A DNA stretch of 64,000 nucleotides, from contig CAXUDB010000002.1 of assembly GCA_964249755.1 (NCBI GenBank), positions 1,550,001 to 1,614,000 on the forward strand. The letters run 5' to 3'. Positions 34,027-43,190 of this stretch are shown here, one piece after another (within the stretch, counting starts at the first letter, position 1; each line of letters opens with the position of its first letter). The notes under the pieces were generated by a model. That model did not search any database, had not been told where the DNA came from, and worked only from the letters and a program-made list of their open reading frames with translations. The stretch is from Ilyomonas sp964249755. Lineage in GTDB: Bacteria > Bacteroidota > Bacteroidia > Chitinophagales > Chitinophagaceae. The position numbers were made by a program, and so were the translations under genes.

Positions 34027-34068
34027 AGTTATGAGTTAATTGAAAGTTTGTAATGAAAGACGTCTGTA

Positions 34069-34908
34069 TTACTTCTGTTTCAGCTTTTTACCATCTCTGC
34101 GCTGTATAATCAGGCTATCAGAACCTTTGTGCTTGCGGGTCTTTAAACCTTTTGCATATTTACCGGTACGGCTGCGTGGATGACCACCTGAAGATTTACC
34201 CTCACCGCCACCCATCGGGTGATCTACGGGGTTCATGGCAACACCACGAACACGGGGACGAGTACCTTTCCAGCGATTGACACCTGCTTTACCAGCTTGC
34301 TCCAGGTTATGATCGCTGTTAGAAACCACGCCTACAGTTGCATAGCAATTAATTAAGACTTTTCTCAATTCGCCACTTGGCATTTTTAATACAGCAAATC
34401 TTTCCTCTTTGTTGGTAAGCTGAGCAGACGAACCCGCGCTACGAGCCATCTTACCACCTTGCCCCGGTTGCAACTCAATGTTATGAATTACCGTGCCCAA
34501 AGGCATATTCTTCATTTGAAGAGCGTTGCCTAATTCAGGAGCTACGGCATCACCGGAAGTAATGGTTGTACCCACCTGAATACCTTGCGGGGCGAGAATA
34601 TATCGCTTTTCGCCATCAGTATACTGGACCAATGCAATAAACGCTGTACGGTTAGGATCATATTCAATTGAAACTACTTTAGCATCTATGCCGGTTTTGT
34701 TTCTTTTAAAATCAATGACGCGGTAGTGATGCTTATTGCCACCACCCATATAACGCATGGCGCGACGACCTTGCGAATTACGACCGCCTGTGCTATGCTG
34801 AGGCTCCAGCAAGCTCTTTTCAGGCTCGTTGGTTGTGATTTCAGCATACGCATTCCCAATTCTCCAGCGTGTGCCGGCTGTCATGGGTTTGTATTTCTTT
34901 AATGCCAT
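34069..34908 (-). CDS. rplB: 50S ribosomal protein L2
   Basis: 279 residues; the conserved C-terminal GVAMNPVDHPMGGGEGKSSG followed by HPRSRTGKYAKGLKTRKHK is diagnostic. Part of the peptidyl-transferase region. Standard order. Confidence 0.98.
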   Translation of the reverse strand: MALKKYKPMTAGTRWRIGNAYAEITTNEPEKSLLEPQHSTGGRNSQGRRAMRYMGGGNKHHYRVIDFKRNKTGIDAKVVSIEYDPNRTAFIALVQYTDGEKRYILAPQGIQVGTTITSGDAVAPELGNALQMKNMPLGTVIHNIELQPGQGGKMARSAGSSAQLTNKEERFAVLKMPSGELRKVLINCYATVGVVSNSDHNLEQAGKAGVNRWKGTRPRVRGVAMNPVDHPMGGGEGKSSGGHPRSRTGKYAKGLKTRKHKGSDSLIIQRRDGKKLKQK

Positions 34909-34952
34909 TTGTAAAATGCTTTATGCGAACTTTTCAGCTTCGCGGCTATAAT

Positions 34953-35252
34953 TTAGATGTTTGAATACAAGTCAATGGTCTCACCTTCAGCTACCGTTAC
35001 GTAGGCTTTTTTGTAACCCGGCTTTGTACCTTTAATAAAACCGGCTTTTGTAAAGCGGGTTTTGTTTTTACCTGGAACTACCACTGTGTTTACCGTTTCC
35101 ACACTAACGCCATACATATCTTCTACAGCTTTCTTTATTTCCAGCTTGTTTGCCTTTTTGGCTACTTTGAAAGCATATCTTCTTAACTTTTCCTGCTGGT
35201 TGTTTACCTTCTCAGTTAGAACCGGCTTTATTAAAATTTCGGTAAGTTTCAT
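34953..35252 (-). CDS. rplW: 50S ribosomal protein L23
   Basis: 99 residues; ILIKPVLTEKVNNQQEKLRR, KANKLEIKKAVEDMYGVSVE and VNTVVVPGKNKTRFTKAGF. Docking site for trigger factor and SRP at the tunnel exit. Standard order. Confidence 0.96.
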   Translation of the reverse strand: MKLTEILIKPVLTEKVNNQQEKLRRYAFKVAKKANKLEIKKAVEDMYGVSVETVNTVVVPGKNKTRFTKAGFIKGTKPGYKKAYVTVAEGETIDLYSNI

Positions 35253-35277
35253 TATAGATAGATTGAAACGTTTTAAA

Positions 35278-35919
35278 TTATGCTTCTACTTCTGCAGTTT
35301 CCTCTTCACTGAAAATTTTTGCAGCGCTTTCCATTAATACCAGTGTGTCTGCGTTTACCACTTCATAAGTGTTCAGATCAGCCAGTAAAGTGCTTGTCAC
35401 TTTCGGCATGTTACGTAGACTGAGGTAAACATTGTCATTGTAATCTGACAGAACAATTAATGTTTTCTTACCAACAACGTTCAATGCCTTTAACACATCA
35501 GCAAATTGCTTTGTTTTTGGCGCTTCAAAATTGATATCTTCAATTACAACAATCGCATTGTCTTTTGCTTTGTATGAAAGCGCGCTCACTTTCGCAAGGT
35601 CTTTTACTTTCTTGTTCAGCTTAAAGCCATAGCCATGTGGCTTGGGTCCAAAGATGGTACCACCGCCTTTGTACAAAGGGTTGCGAATGTTACCCTTACG
35701 CGAACCACCGGTACCTTTTTGTTTGTGCAGTTTGCGGCTGGCGCCATGCACTTCGGCGCGCGTTTTTACTTTATGCGTACCTGAGCGTCTTGCAGCCTGG
35801 TATTGCTTTACAGCCAAATAGAGTACATGATCATTTGGCTCGGCACCAAATATTTCGTCAGGCAATTCAATGCTTCTGCCGGTTGATGTACCTTGTATAT
35901 TTAAAATGTCTACCTGCAT
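35278..35919 (-). CDS. rplD: 50S ribosomal protein L4
   Basis: 213 residues; KTRAEVHGASRKLHKQKGTG and GSRKGNIRNPLYKGGGTIFG form the conserved loop in the exit tunnel. L4 represses the S10 operon in E. coli; whether this holds here is unknown. Standard order. Confidence 0.97.
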   Translation of the reverse strand: MQVDILNIQGTSTGRSIELPDEIFGAEPNDHVLYLAVKQYQAARRSGTHKVKTRAEVHGASRKLHKQKGTGGSRKGNIRNPLYKGGGTIFGPKPHGYGFKLNKKVKDLAKVSALSYKAKDNAIVVIEDINFEAPKTKQFADVLKALNVVGKKTLIVLSDYNDNVYLSLRNMPKVTSTLLADLNTYEVVNADTLVLMESAAKIFSEEETAEVEA

Positions 35920-35940
35920 GTCAATTCTTTTATTGGTAAA

Positions 35941-36558
35941 TTACTTCTGGATTAAAACGATAGAGCCATTGTGACCCGGCACCGAACCGCCTACCAGTAT
36001 ATAATTTTTATCAGGGAATATTTTTAAGATTTTCAAACCTTTCATCTTTACACGGTCATTACCCATACGACCTGCCATCCTCATACCTTTAAATACACGG
36101 GATGGGTAAGAGGAGCCACCAATAGATCCTGGCGCGCGGCTACGGTCATGCTGACCATGCGATTGCTCACCTACACCGTGGAAGCCATGGCGTTTTACTA
36201 CACCCTGAAAACCTTTACCTTTTGTAGTACCTACAACTTCAACCTTATCGCCTTCAGCGAAAATGTCTACCGTTACGGTTTCACCAATATTTTTGTTGAG
36301 AGAAGAATCGCGGAATTCTTTTACGAATTTTTTGGCTGAAGTGTTAGCCTTTGCGTAGTGGTTAATTTCGGCTTTAAGGGAGTGCTTTTCTTTTTTATCG
36401 CCGAAGCCTAATTGGAGTGCATTATAACCGTCTGTGTCCTGGGTTTTTACTTGTGTAACCACACAAGGTCCAGCTTCAATAATGGTAACAGCGGTTTGCT
36501 TTCCGTCTGCTCCGAAGATGCTGGTCATCCCGATTTTTTTACCAATAATACCTTTCAT
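35941..36558 (-). CDS. rplC: 50S ribosomal protein L3
   Basis: 205 residues from ATG at 36558 (MKGIIGKKIGMTSIFGADGK). The open frame continues 46 codons upstream to 36696, but that part is non-homologous leader and is rejected. GFQGVVKRHGFHGVGEQSHG and RAPGSIGGSSYPSRVFKGMR are diagnostic. Standard order after rpsJ, though with an unusually long 292-bp gap. Confidence 0.97.
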   Translation of the reverse strand: MKGIIGKKIGMTSIFGADGKQTAVTIIEAGPCVVTQVKTQDTDGYNALQLGFGDKKEKHSLKAEINHYAKANTSAKKFVKEFRDSSLNKNIGETVTVDIFAEGDKVEVVGTTKGKGFQGVVKRHGFHGVGEQSHGQHDRSRAPGSIGGSSYPSRVFKGMRMAGRMGNDRVKMKGLKILKIFPDKNYILVGGSVPGHNGSIVLIQK

Positions 36559-36850
36559 CGTTGTTTGCGGTTTGTGCCCCGCTGAGGTATTGAGGACATC
36601 ACACCGATGAAAGTGTGATTCAATCCTTGTTTTCCACCGACCTTTTCTATTGTTTCCACACCGTTGGTGTGAAGAAGAAGTACCGGAGTTAAACAAACCT
36701 CGAAGGGCTTGTTATTATGTCCTTGACAAAACTTTTAAGATTCTGTCTTTAACTTTAATTCAGAGCTCTTTTTTCGCTTGCGCAATTGAGAGATGATAAA
36801 TAATATAAGAACTTACTCGCTGCTTGCAGCTAAATCGCTAACAGCTCGTT
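36559..36850 (-). other. 292-bp non-coding gap between rpsJ and rplC
   Basis: Longest gap in the ribosomal cluster. On the minus strand it contains two short hairpins (CACACC-AA-GGTGTG type near 36655-36670 and CACAC...GTGTG near 36600-36618) just upstream of rplC. No clear promoter of TAnnTTTG form was found. It may be an mRNA leader with regulatory structure. Confidence 0.4.
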
Positions 36851-37156
36851 TTACGCTTTAATTTCTACTTCAACACCACTTGGCAGGTCGAGCTTTGACA
36901 AAGCATCTACTGTGCGGGAAGAAGAAGTATAGATATCCAATAAGCGCTTGTGAGTCGCCAACTGGAATTGCTCGCGGCTTTTCTTATTTACGTGTGGCGA
37001 ACGCAACACGGTAAAAATCTTTGTGTGTGTAGGTAAAGGAATAGGACCTGTAACTACAGCACCTGTGCTGCGTACAGTCTTAACAATTTTCTCTGCAGAT
37101 TTATCTACCAGATTGTGGTCGTAAGACTGTAATTTTATTCGTATTCTTTGAGACAT
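36851..37156 (-). CDS. rpsJ: 30S ribosomal protein S10
   Basis: 101 residues from ATG at 37156 (MSQRIRIKLQSYDHNLVDKS); longer starts at 37162 or 37189 are rejected on family length. Contains GPIPLPTHTKIFTVLRSPHV. First gene of the S10 operon here: fusA/rpsG/rpsL are not upstream; instead a promoter lies 31 bp before the start. Confidence 0.97.
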   Translation of the reverse strand: MSQRIRIKLQSYDHNLVDKSAEKIVKTVRSTGAVVTGPIPLPTHTKIFTVLRSPHVNKKSREQFQLATHKRLLDIYTSSSRTVDALSKLDLPSGVEVEIKA

Positions 37157-37186
37157 TGCCATGAGCCTGATTTCAAATTGGGAGCG

Positions 37187-37217
37187 CAAAGGTAAAGGAC
37201 TGATACATAGCAGACAA
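37187..37217 (-). promoter_or_regulatory. Bacteroidetes-type promoter of the S10 ribosomal operon
   Basis: Minus strand: TTG (37217-37215), 20-nt spacer, TACCTTTG (37194-37187), matching the TTTG/TAnnTTTG consensus of the Bacteroidetes main sigma factor. Expected leader about 25 nt. A second TACCTTTG at 37283-37276 lacks a matching -33 element. Confidence 0.75.
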
Positions 37218-37342
37218 GCTTTTTAAAATAATTTTTGCGTTTTTGTGAAATTTTAGGAAAACCCATCCTTTCGCCCAAAGGTAAAGCAACCGTTGTCTTA
37301 GCATGATTTTAGTCAACGCTTGTAATTAACACCGGAGTTTAA

Positions 37343-38653
37343 ATGCAACAGTTTTCAATTAGACCCATATTTTTTGTTTTTATTTTCTTTCTCTCTTCCT
37401 GTAAAACAGCAAACAAAATATTTTCTACCAACAAAACACCCCACGAACAATACAGCAACCGTTTAACAGAAGCCAAACTACACACCACCGCTTTTGGAAA
37501 AGCTTGGTTTGCCGCTGCGCAAAAAGCATTGCAACAACCCGATATTATTCAGTTACCATATAAAGAAACCGGCTACTTTGCTGCTGAGCGTCCGTCTTCA
37601 TTTGGTTATCGCTTCAATGCGAGAAGAGGCGAAAAAATAAGCATTGCCATCAATATAGACACACTGCATCCCTTTCTTCTCTTTGCAGATTTATGGCGCT
37701 ATGATACAATCCAGCCACGCTTCCTGAAAGCAGCAGACACAGCGTCATTGAAAATGGCTTATGAGGTAGAGGATGAAGGCACTTATATCCTGCGTATTCA
37801 ACCTGAATTACTTCATAGTGGACAATATACAGTCGTCATTTCTGCAACGGGTTCACTGGCATTTCCTGTTCCCGCGGAAAGCAATCCAAGAATTGGTTCT
37901 TTCTGGGGCGCTGCGCGAGATGCGGGTGCCAGAAAGCATGAAGGCATAGATATTTTTGGAAAGTTTAGAACGCCGGTGATAGCGGCGGCAGATGGCTATA
38001 TTAGCAGTACGAAAGAAAATAAATTAGGTGGCAAAGTTGTTTTTCTTCGGCCCGTCAATAAAGATTTCACGCTTTATTATGCGCATCTCGATTCGCAGAT
38101 AGCCAGGGAAGGGCAGAAAGTGAAAACCGGTGATGTGGTCGGGTTAATGGGAAACACAGGAAATGCCCGCACTACGCCCACCCATTTGCATTTTGGCATT
38201 TACACAAATGCCGGCGCCATTGATCCATTACCTTTTATAGATAAGCAAAATGAAGAGCCGGCAAATATTACTGCTGCAATAAATAATGTTGGAAATTTTG
38301 TTCGAAACAATAAGTCAACCTCCCTTTTTTCTTCTCCGTCCGCCAAAGCAAACCTTATAGAAAAAGTGCCGGTTGGAACTGCATTGTTGGTAATAGCTGC
38401 AACCTCACAATGGTACAAAATCAAACTGCCGAATGGCAAGGAGGGATTTATAAATGACAATAACATAGCCCTTCAACAACCGCCGTTACTCAATTATACT
38501 CTCTTTTCGGATGTTCTTCTACTGGATGATCCTATCGTTTCATCTTCGCCCAAGAAACTGATTCGGGCAAACACTTCACTGCCAGTTTACGGAGTTTACC
38601 AAAGCTGGTATTTAGTGAAAGCAGATGGGTTGTATGGCTGGATTAAAAAGTAA
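37343..38653 (+). CDS. M23 family peptidase lipoprotein with C-terminal SH3-like domain
   Basis: 436 residues. A lipoprotein signal (FFVFIFFLSSC, Cys at ~19) is followed by an N-terminal beta domain (~60-175). The LytM/M23 peptidase domain (~180-300) has zinc ligands His199 and Asp203 (KHEGID) and His281-x-His283 (THLHFGIY), with YYAHLDS between. C-terminal bacterial SH3-like repeats occupy about 310-436 (VPVGTALLVIAATSQWYKIK, SLPVYGVYQSWYLVK). Likely a cell-wall endopeptidase anchored in the envelope. Divergent from the S10 operon. Confidence 0.9.
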   Translation: MQQFSIRPIFFVFIFFLSSCKTANKIFSTNKTPHEQYSNRLTEAKLHTTAFGKAWFAAAQKALQQPDIIQLPYKETGYFAAERPSSFGYRFNARRGEKISIAINIDTLHPFLLFADLWRYDTIQPRFLKAADTASLKMAYEVEDEGTYILRIQPELLHSGQYTVVISATGSLAFPVPAESNPRIGSFWGAARDAGARKHEGIDIFGKFRTPVIAAADGYISSTKENKLGGKVVFLRPVNKDFTLYYAHLDSQIAREGQKVKTGDVVGLMGNTGNARTTPTHLHFGIYTNAGAIDPLPFIDKQNEEPANITAAINNVGNFVRNNKSTSLFSSPSAKANLIEKVPVGTALLVIAATSQWYKIKLPNGKEGFINDNNIALQQPPLLNYTLFSDVLLLDDPIVSSSPKKLIRANTSLPVYGVYQSWYLVKADGLYGWIKK

Positions 38654-38745
38654 ATCTTTAGCATAAGCGAACGTAAAAAATAAGGAGATGGTATAAAAGA
38701 TGATACAACTCCTGTTCATTGTTATTCACGAAAACAAATACAATC

Positions 38746-39570
38746 ATGGCACAAAAAGTTTGGTTTATCACCGGCGCATCGCGCGGCTTTGGAAAAGTAT
38801 GGGCGGAAGCAGCCCTGGAACGGGGCGACAAAGTAGCCGCCACTGCTCGCAACACAGAAACTCTGAAGGAATTAAAAGATAAATATGGAGATGCTGTACT
38901 CACATTGCAACTTGATGTAACAAAACGACAGGAATGTTTTGATGTCATTCAAAAAACAAAAGATGAGTTTGGTCAACTCAATATCGTGATCAATAATGCA
39001 GGCTACGGTCAATTTGGTATGATTGAAGAACTAAGCGAAGAAGAAGCCCGCCAGCAGTTTGAAACAAACGTGTTTGGAGCCTTGTGGATCACGCAGGCGG
39101 CATTGCCCATCATGCGCGCACAAGGCAGTGGTCATATCCTGCAAGTATCCAGCATCGGCGGCGTAATAGCATTTGAAAATATTGGTATTTACAATGCTTC
39201 AAAATGGGCGCTCGAAGCGATTGCAGATTCATTAAGCAAAGAAGTAGCTGGCTTCGGCATTCGCGTAACGCTGATAGAACCCGGACCTTATAAGACCGAT
39301 TGGGCGGGCGATTCAGCCAAACACGCGGCACCTATTCAAGCTTATGATCCGGTGAGAGAAGCAAGGGCAAAATTTCGCGGCTCGATGAAAATGGGCGACC
39401 CGCAGGCAACGGCAGAAGCTATTTTAAAAGTGGTAGATGCAGACCAGCCACCGCTTCGTATTTTTCTTGGCGAACAACCCTTTGGATGGGCAGAAGAACA
39501 ATACAAAAAACGGCTTGAAAACTGGCGGCAATGGCAGCCTGTTTCAGCAGAAGCACAAGGAGCGAATTAA
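38746..39570 (+). CDS. SDR family oxidoreductase
   Basis: 274 residues from ATG at 38746 (MAQKVWFITGASRGFGKVWA). NAD(P)-binding TGASRGFG, NNAGYG, catalytic Ser in LQVSSIGG, and Tyr149-x3-Lys153 (YNASK). Length and C-terminus fit the classical SDR group close to oxidoreductases acting on ketones or alcohols; the substrate cannot be read. Followed by a good terminator. Confidence 0.93.
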   Translation: MAQKVWFITGASRGFGKVWAEAALERGDKVAATARNTETLKELKDKYGDAVLTLQLDVTKRQECFDVIQKTKDEFGQLNIVINNAGYGQFGMIEELSEEEARQQFETNVFGALWITQAALPIMRAQGSGHILQVSSIGGVIAFENIGIYNASKWALEAIADSLSKEVAGFGIRVTLIEPGPYKTDWAGDSAKHAAPIQAYDPVREARAKFRGSMKMGDPQATAEAILKVVDADQPPLRIFLGEQPFGWAEEQYKKRLENWRQWQPVSAEAQGAN

Positions 39571-39588
39571 GCATTCTTTTATAAACAT

Positions 39589-39624
39589 CAAAAGCCGTCC
39601 TTATTGCAACGACGGCTTTTTTTA
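39589..39624 (+). terminator. Rho-independent terminator after SDR
   Basis: Stem aaagccgtc/gacggcttt with an 11-nt loop and a run of seven T, 20 nt after the SDR stop. Confidence 0.88.
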
Positions 39625-39647
39625 TAATCCTTGAATTGTAAACAGCG

Positions 39648-40073
39648 CTAATGACTCTCGGTATATTTCTTAAAATTGTCTAAAATCGACTGCCATCCAT
39701 TCCGTTGCATCTCTACCGGGTTAGAAGTTTCAGCTTCAAAGCTTTCCCTGATTTTTGTTCCCTCTCCTTCCGTCGAAAACTGAAGTTTTACATTTCTGCC
39801 ATCTTCTATATTATACTCTATGTATTCGTGCAGCGTCACTTTTATATAGTGCCCTGTAAAATCAAATCCGAACAAACCATCTTTTGCTTCCATGCGGTTC
39901 ACAAACTTGCCGCCTTCTCTAAAATCATTTTCAGATTTGGGCGTAAACCAATCGTCCGAGGCATTGTTCCATTGCATGATATGCTCCGGTTCTGAAAAAT
40001 AATTCCATACCTTCTCTACCGGCGCTGCGATAGTTGTTTCTACAGTAATTACTTCCTTGTTTCTCGTTTCCAT
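39648..40073 (-). CDS. SRPBCC (AHSA1-like) domain protein
   Basis: 141 residues from ATG at 40073 (METRNKEVITVETTIAAPVE). The START-like fold is recognised by APVEKVWNYFSEPEHIMQWN, FREGGKFVNRMEAKDG and the C-terminal GWQSILDNFKKY. Probably binds a hydrophobic ligand; function unknown. An open extension of 14 codons with no ATG/GTG/TTG is rejected. Same strand as the SDR gene upstream (106-bp gap). Confidence 0.9.
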   Translation of the reverse strand: METRNKEVITVETTIAAPVEKVWNYFSEPEHIMQWNNASDDWFTPKSENDFREGGKFVNRMEAKDGLFGFDFTGHYIKVTLHEYIEYNIEDGRNVKLQFSTEGEGTKIRESFEAETSNPVEMQRNGWQSILDNFKKYTESH

Positions 40074-40178
40074 AAGTATTGTTTTTGTGATGCAAACATC
40101 AGTCAGGTTTATCAATAATTAGTAGTGCAATTACGCCAAAGACAGAGGCTGACTGCGACAACCTGTTTTATCCTTTCT

Positions 40179-40895
40179 CTATGATTTACCCGGAATGGTA
40201 GGTCTTACTTCTACCTTGCTTGGCAATGTCCTTGGGTTCATGTTCAATAAATCGGCAACCATTTGCCCGATGTCTTCCGGTTGTATCTTCCAGGCATCAG
40301 CATCATTTGGTTGATGACCTCCGAATTGAGTTGCCACAGAGCCGGGCATAATGGTCGTTACCTTAATGCCATACTGTCGTAAATCCAGCATGATGGCTTG
40401 TGTAAAACCTACCAAACCAAATTTGCTGGCATTATAAGCAGAGCCGTTTACAAAGAAATTGGTTCCTGCCAGCGAAGCGATTGTGATGATATAACCCTTT
40501 GTTTTTTTTAACGATTCAATACTTGCTTTTACGCTGTTGAAAACGCCCGTAAGATTAATGTCTATCGTAGATTTCCAGTCTTCTTCCGTCAGCGCTTCAA
40601 TGTTTGCAAAATGTCCTACACCTGCGTTTGCCACCAGCACATCTAATTGTCCGAATGTTTGAATGATAGTTTCTACCGCTTCTACTTCTGAAGCCATTTG
40701 GCTTACATCTGATTCTAAAGCTAAGACTTTAGAACTATCATTGCTTAACGATTTTGCTGCTTCCTGTGCTGCTTTTAAGTTGCGGCTGGTAATAGCAACA
40801 CGCATTCCTTTTTTTAATAACAATTTGGCAACGCCATAACCAATTCCTTTGCTGCCGCCAGTAATGTAAGCTACCTTTCCTTCAAGTGTGTTCAT
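40179..40895 (-). CDS. SDR family oxidoreductase (3-ketoacyl-ACP reductase-like)
   Basis: 238 residues from ATG at 40895 (MNTLEGKVAYITGGSKGIGY). Motifs: TGGSKGIG, NAGVGHF, catalytic Ser in ITIASLAG, YNASKFG, and PGSVATQF. FabG-like, but unlinked to fatty-acid genes. The upstream 24-codon extension is leader. The sequence just before the ATG (aatactt) is identical to that before the SRPBCC gene, which may be chance. Confidence 0.92.
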   Translation of the reverse strand: MNTLEGKVAYITGGSKGIGYGVAKLLLKKGMRVAITSRNLKAAQEAAKSLSNDSSKVLALESDVSQMASEVEAVETIIQTFGQLDVLVANAGVGHFANIEALTEEDWKSTIDINLTGVFNSVKASIESLKKTKGYIITIASLAGTNFFVNGSAYNASKFGLVGFTQAIMLDLRQYGIKVTTIMPGSVATQFGGHQPNDADAWKIQPEDIGQMVADLLNMNPRTLPSKVEVRPTIPGKS

Positions 40896-41085
40896 AAGTA
40901 TTATAGTAAGATAAACAGCTACAGCAAAAATAAAACCCAAATGCAGCCTGATTGACCGATTGTTCAAACGCTTTGGTATTGGACATTCAACAATTGCAAT
41001 CTATCATTCAAAAAATCAGCGCAACAAATCATTCTTATCTTTCATCTTTGTTTAGCTTTCCATTTTGTTCCAACCGATTTTGCTT

Positions 41086-42438
41086 ATGACATTGAATTTC
41101 ATTTTTCTTATCATCCTCTTACGCTATCTACGGGTTAATCTCAGGGGCACAGAAGATTACAATAAATGGGATCTTATACTAAAGGTCTCATTGTTCGCTT
41201 CCATAGCATTGGTGGTGGCAGGAAACGCTTATGATCCGGCAGAGAATATTCTTTTCTGGGTAAGTATTGCGGCTTTGATGACTCTTTTATGGATGATGTA
41301 TTCATACCCGGAGTTTAAGCGCCCGAGGCTTATTTTGATTGCAGTTGTTCCTTATGCCTTCATTGTATTTATCAGCAACGCTATTAAGCTGCTCGACCAT
41401 TCGTTATACAACGAATTGAATAAAATATTAGGGAGCGCTTCTTCATTCTCTGTGCTATGGGCTATCGGTACCTGGTTCGTCATCAGGAACCAGAGTAAAG
41501 AGTTGGAAAAAGCACGGCTGAAAGCGCTGAAGGAGGAAGAAAACAGCCGCACCGTGTCTGCTATGAATGACAGGTTAGAAATGTTAGTAGCGCAACGCAC
41601 AACGGAATTAACACGTCAGAAAGAAGAATTAGAACATGCATTAGAAGAACTTCAAACTACACAGGCGCAACTGATACAAAGCGAGAAGATGGCAAGCCTG
41701 GGAGAACTGACTGCCGGCATTGCGCATGAGATACAAAACCCATTAAATTTCGTCAACAATTTCTCTGAGGTAAGCGCCGAACTGGTAGGAGAAATGAAAG
41801 AGGAAATGAGAAACGGAAACAGGGAAGAAGTAGAATTAATTGCAAACGACCTGGAGCAGAATCTAATCAAAATTGCGCAGCATGGCAAGCGTGCCGATGC
41901 CATTGTAAAAAGCATGTTGCAACATTCGCGCAAAAACACGGGGCAACTTGAACCGACTAATATCAACGCTTTGGCAGACGAATATTTGCGTTTGTCTTAT
42001 CATGGTTTGCGGGCAAAAGACAAAACATTCAACGCCACTTTACAAACAGAATTCGACAGCACCATTGGCACCATCAATATTGTTCCGCAGGATATGGGGC
42101 GCGTGTTGCTCAACCTTTTCAACAATGCCTTTTATGCCGTCAGCAGTAAAAAACAGGAAACAACAGATGCAGGCTACAAGCCTACTGTTTTCGTTGGCAC
42201 AAAGAAGAAGGAAGAATGTGTGGAAATCACAGTAAAAGATAATGGTAACGGCATACCGCAAACGGTGCTCGATAAAATCTTCCAGCCTTTCTTCACCACC
42301 AAACCCACAGGGGCAGGCACTGGCTTGGGGCTAAGCTTAAGCTACGATATTGTAACGCGGCAGCATGGCGGCACACTCAACGCAGAAACGGAAGAAGGCA
42401 AAGGTGCAACCTTCATCATTGAATTGCCTTTCAAATAA
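41086..42438 (+). CDS. Membrane sensor histidine kinase
   Basis: 450 residues from ATG at 41086 (a TTG at 41065 also fits). The N-terminal ~130 residues carry four or five hydrophobic spans (NFIFLIILLRYL, VSLFASIALVVAG, ILFWVSIAALMTLLWMMY, LILIAVVPYAFIVFI, FSVLWAIGTWFVI) without a large sensor domain. A coiled coil (~165-205) leads to HisKA (LTAGIAHEIQNPLNF, His intact) and HATPase (NLFNNAFYAVSSK, DNGNGIP, GTGLGLSLSYDIV). No adjacent response regulator gene. The N-terminal arrangement suggests sensing within or near the membrane. Confidence 0.92.
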   Translation: MTLNFIFLIILLRYLRVNLRGTEDYNKWDLILKVSLFASIALVVAGNAYDPAENILFWVSIAALMTLLWMMYSYPEFKRPRLILIAVVPYAFIVFISNAIKLLDHSLYNELNKILGSASSFSVLWAIGTWFVIRNQSKELEKARLKALKEEENSRTVSAMNDRLEMLVAQRTTELTRQKEELEHALEELQTTQAQLIQSEKMASLGELTAGIAHEIQNPLNFVNNFSEVSAELVGEMKEEMRNGNREEVELIANDLEQNLIKIAQHGKRADAIVKSMLQHSRKNTGQLEPTNINALADEYLRLSYHGLRAKDKTFNATLQTEFDSTIGTINIVPQDMGRVLLNLFNNAFYAVSSKKQETTDAGYKPTVFVGTKKKEECVEITVKDNGNGIPQTVLDKIFQPFFTTKPTGAGTGLGLSLSYDIVTRQHGGTLNAETEEGKGATFIIELPFK

Positions 42439-42567
42439 CGGGCTCCTTATCATACTGCTTTTATCAATCGACACCTCAATAGTTCTGTTTAACCTAAAAA
42501 CATTTTTTAAATAATAAGTGTATATCAGTTTTACAAACACATTAGCTTACTAACCAACAAACAAACT

Positions 42568-43110
42568 ATGAAAAAATCAGGTTTATTAATCGCAGGTGCC
42601 ATGGTATTTTTATTCGGTAACAGTTGCAGCAAAGAAGCCACAAACAAACAGGAGATTACCAACAGCAATAATTTTAAAACAGCCGACAATACTATTAGTT
42701 CATTATCATTTCCCGATGGCTATTTAGGTGTTTACACGGTACAGGATGAGAAAACAATTTTCATTGGTCAGGCAAACTCACAAGGCACCAATGTTCTTCT
42801 AAACTTAAGTTATATACAAGTGCCAACTACCATCACGCCATCAGAGGATAAAAAGCACCTCACAATGCCATACGGAGCCGCTGCTTATTCCGATTCAGGA
42901 TGGGCATATATAATTGGTTATAATGCAGCTACAAAATCACTTACGTTGGAACCAAATGATGCAATGATTCATGACATCGTTCCTAATTCTTTTGAAGTTC
43001 TTGCTGCTTCCTATGATCCGAAAAGGAAAGAAGGCAGCTTTGTTACCCGGTTCACAGCAATAAAAGATAATGGAAATGAAACCCAGTTATCCGAATCTTT
43101 TTTTAAATAA
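42568..43110 (+). CDS. Hypothetical lipoprotein
   Basis: 180 residues. Lipoprotein signal: MKKSGLLIAGAMVFLFGNSC with lipidated Cys20 followed by SKE. The mature part is mixed alpha/beta, rich in Thr/Ser, with no recognised domain. 129 bp after the kinase gene on the same strand; a strong AT-rich hairpin follows. Confidence 0.75.
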   Translation: MKKSGLLIAGAMVFLFGNSCSKEATNKQEITNSNNFKTADNTISSLSFPDGYLGVYTVQDEKTIFIGQANSQGTNVLLNLSYIQVPTTITPSEDKKHLTMPYGAAAYSDSGWAYIIGYNAATKSLTLEPNDAMIHDIVPNSFEVLAASYDPKRKEGSFVTRFTAIKDNGNETQLSESFFK

Positions 43111-43140
43111 ATATTGCACCTTACTCATATCGTATAAAAT

Positions 43141-43171
43141 AAAACCTTGTAAAAATTTTTACAAGGCTTTA
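43141..43171. terminator. Hairpin terminator between convergent genes
   Basis: Stem ccttgtaaaaa/tttttacaagg with A/T runs on both sides; can end the lipoprotein gene (plus) and the PNPOx-like gene (minus, stop at 43191). Confidence 0.8.
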
Positions 43172-43190
43172 TTGTTAGGCATAATGATAC

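Noticed and set aside
36559..36696. N-terminal extension of L3
   Set aside because: L3 homologues start at MKGIIGKKIGM (36558); the extension is non-coding leader.
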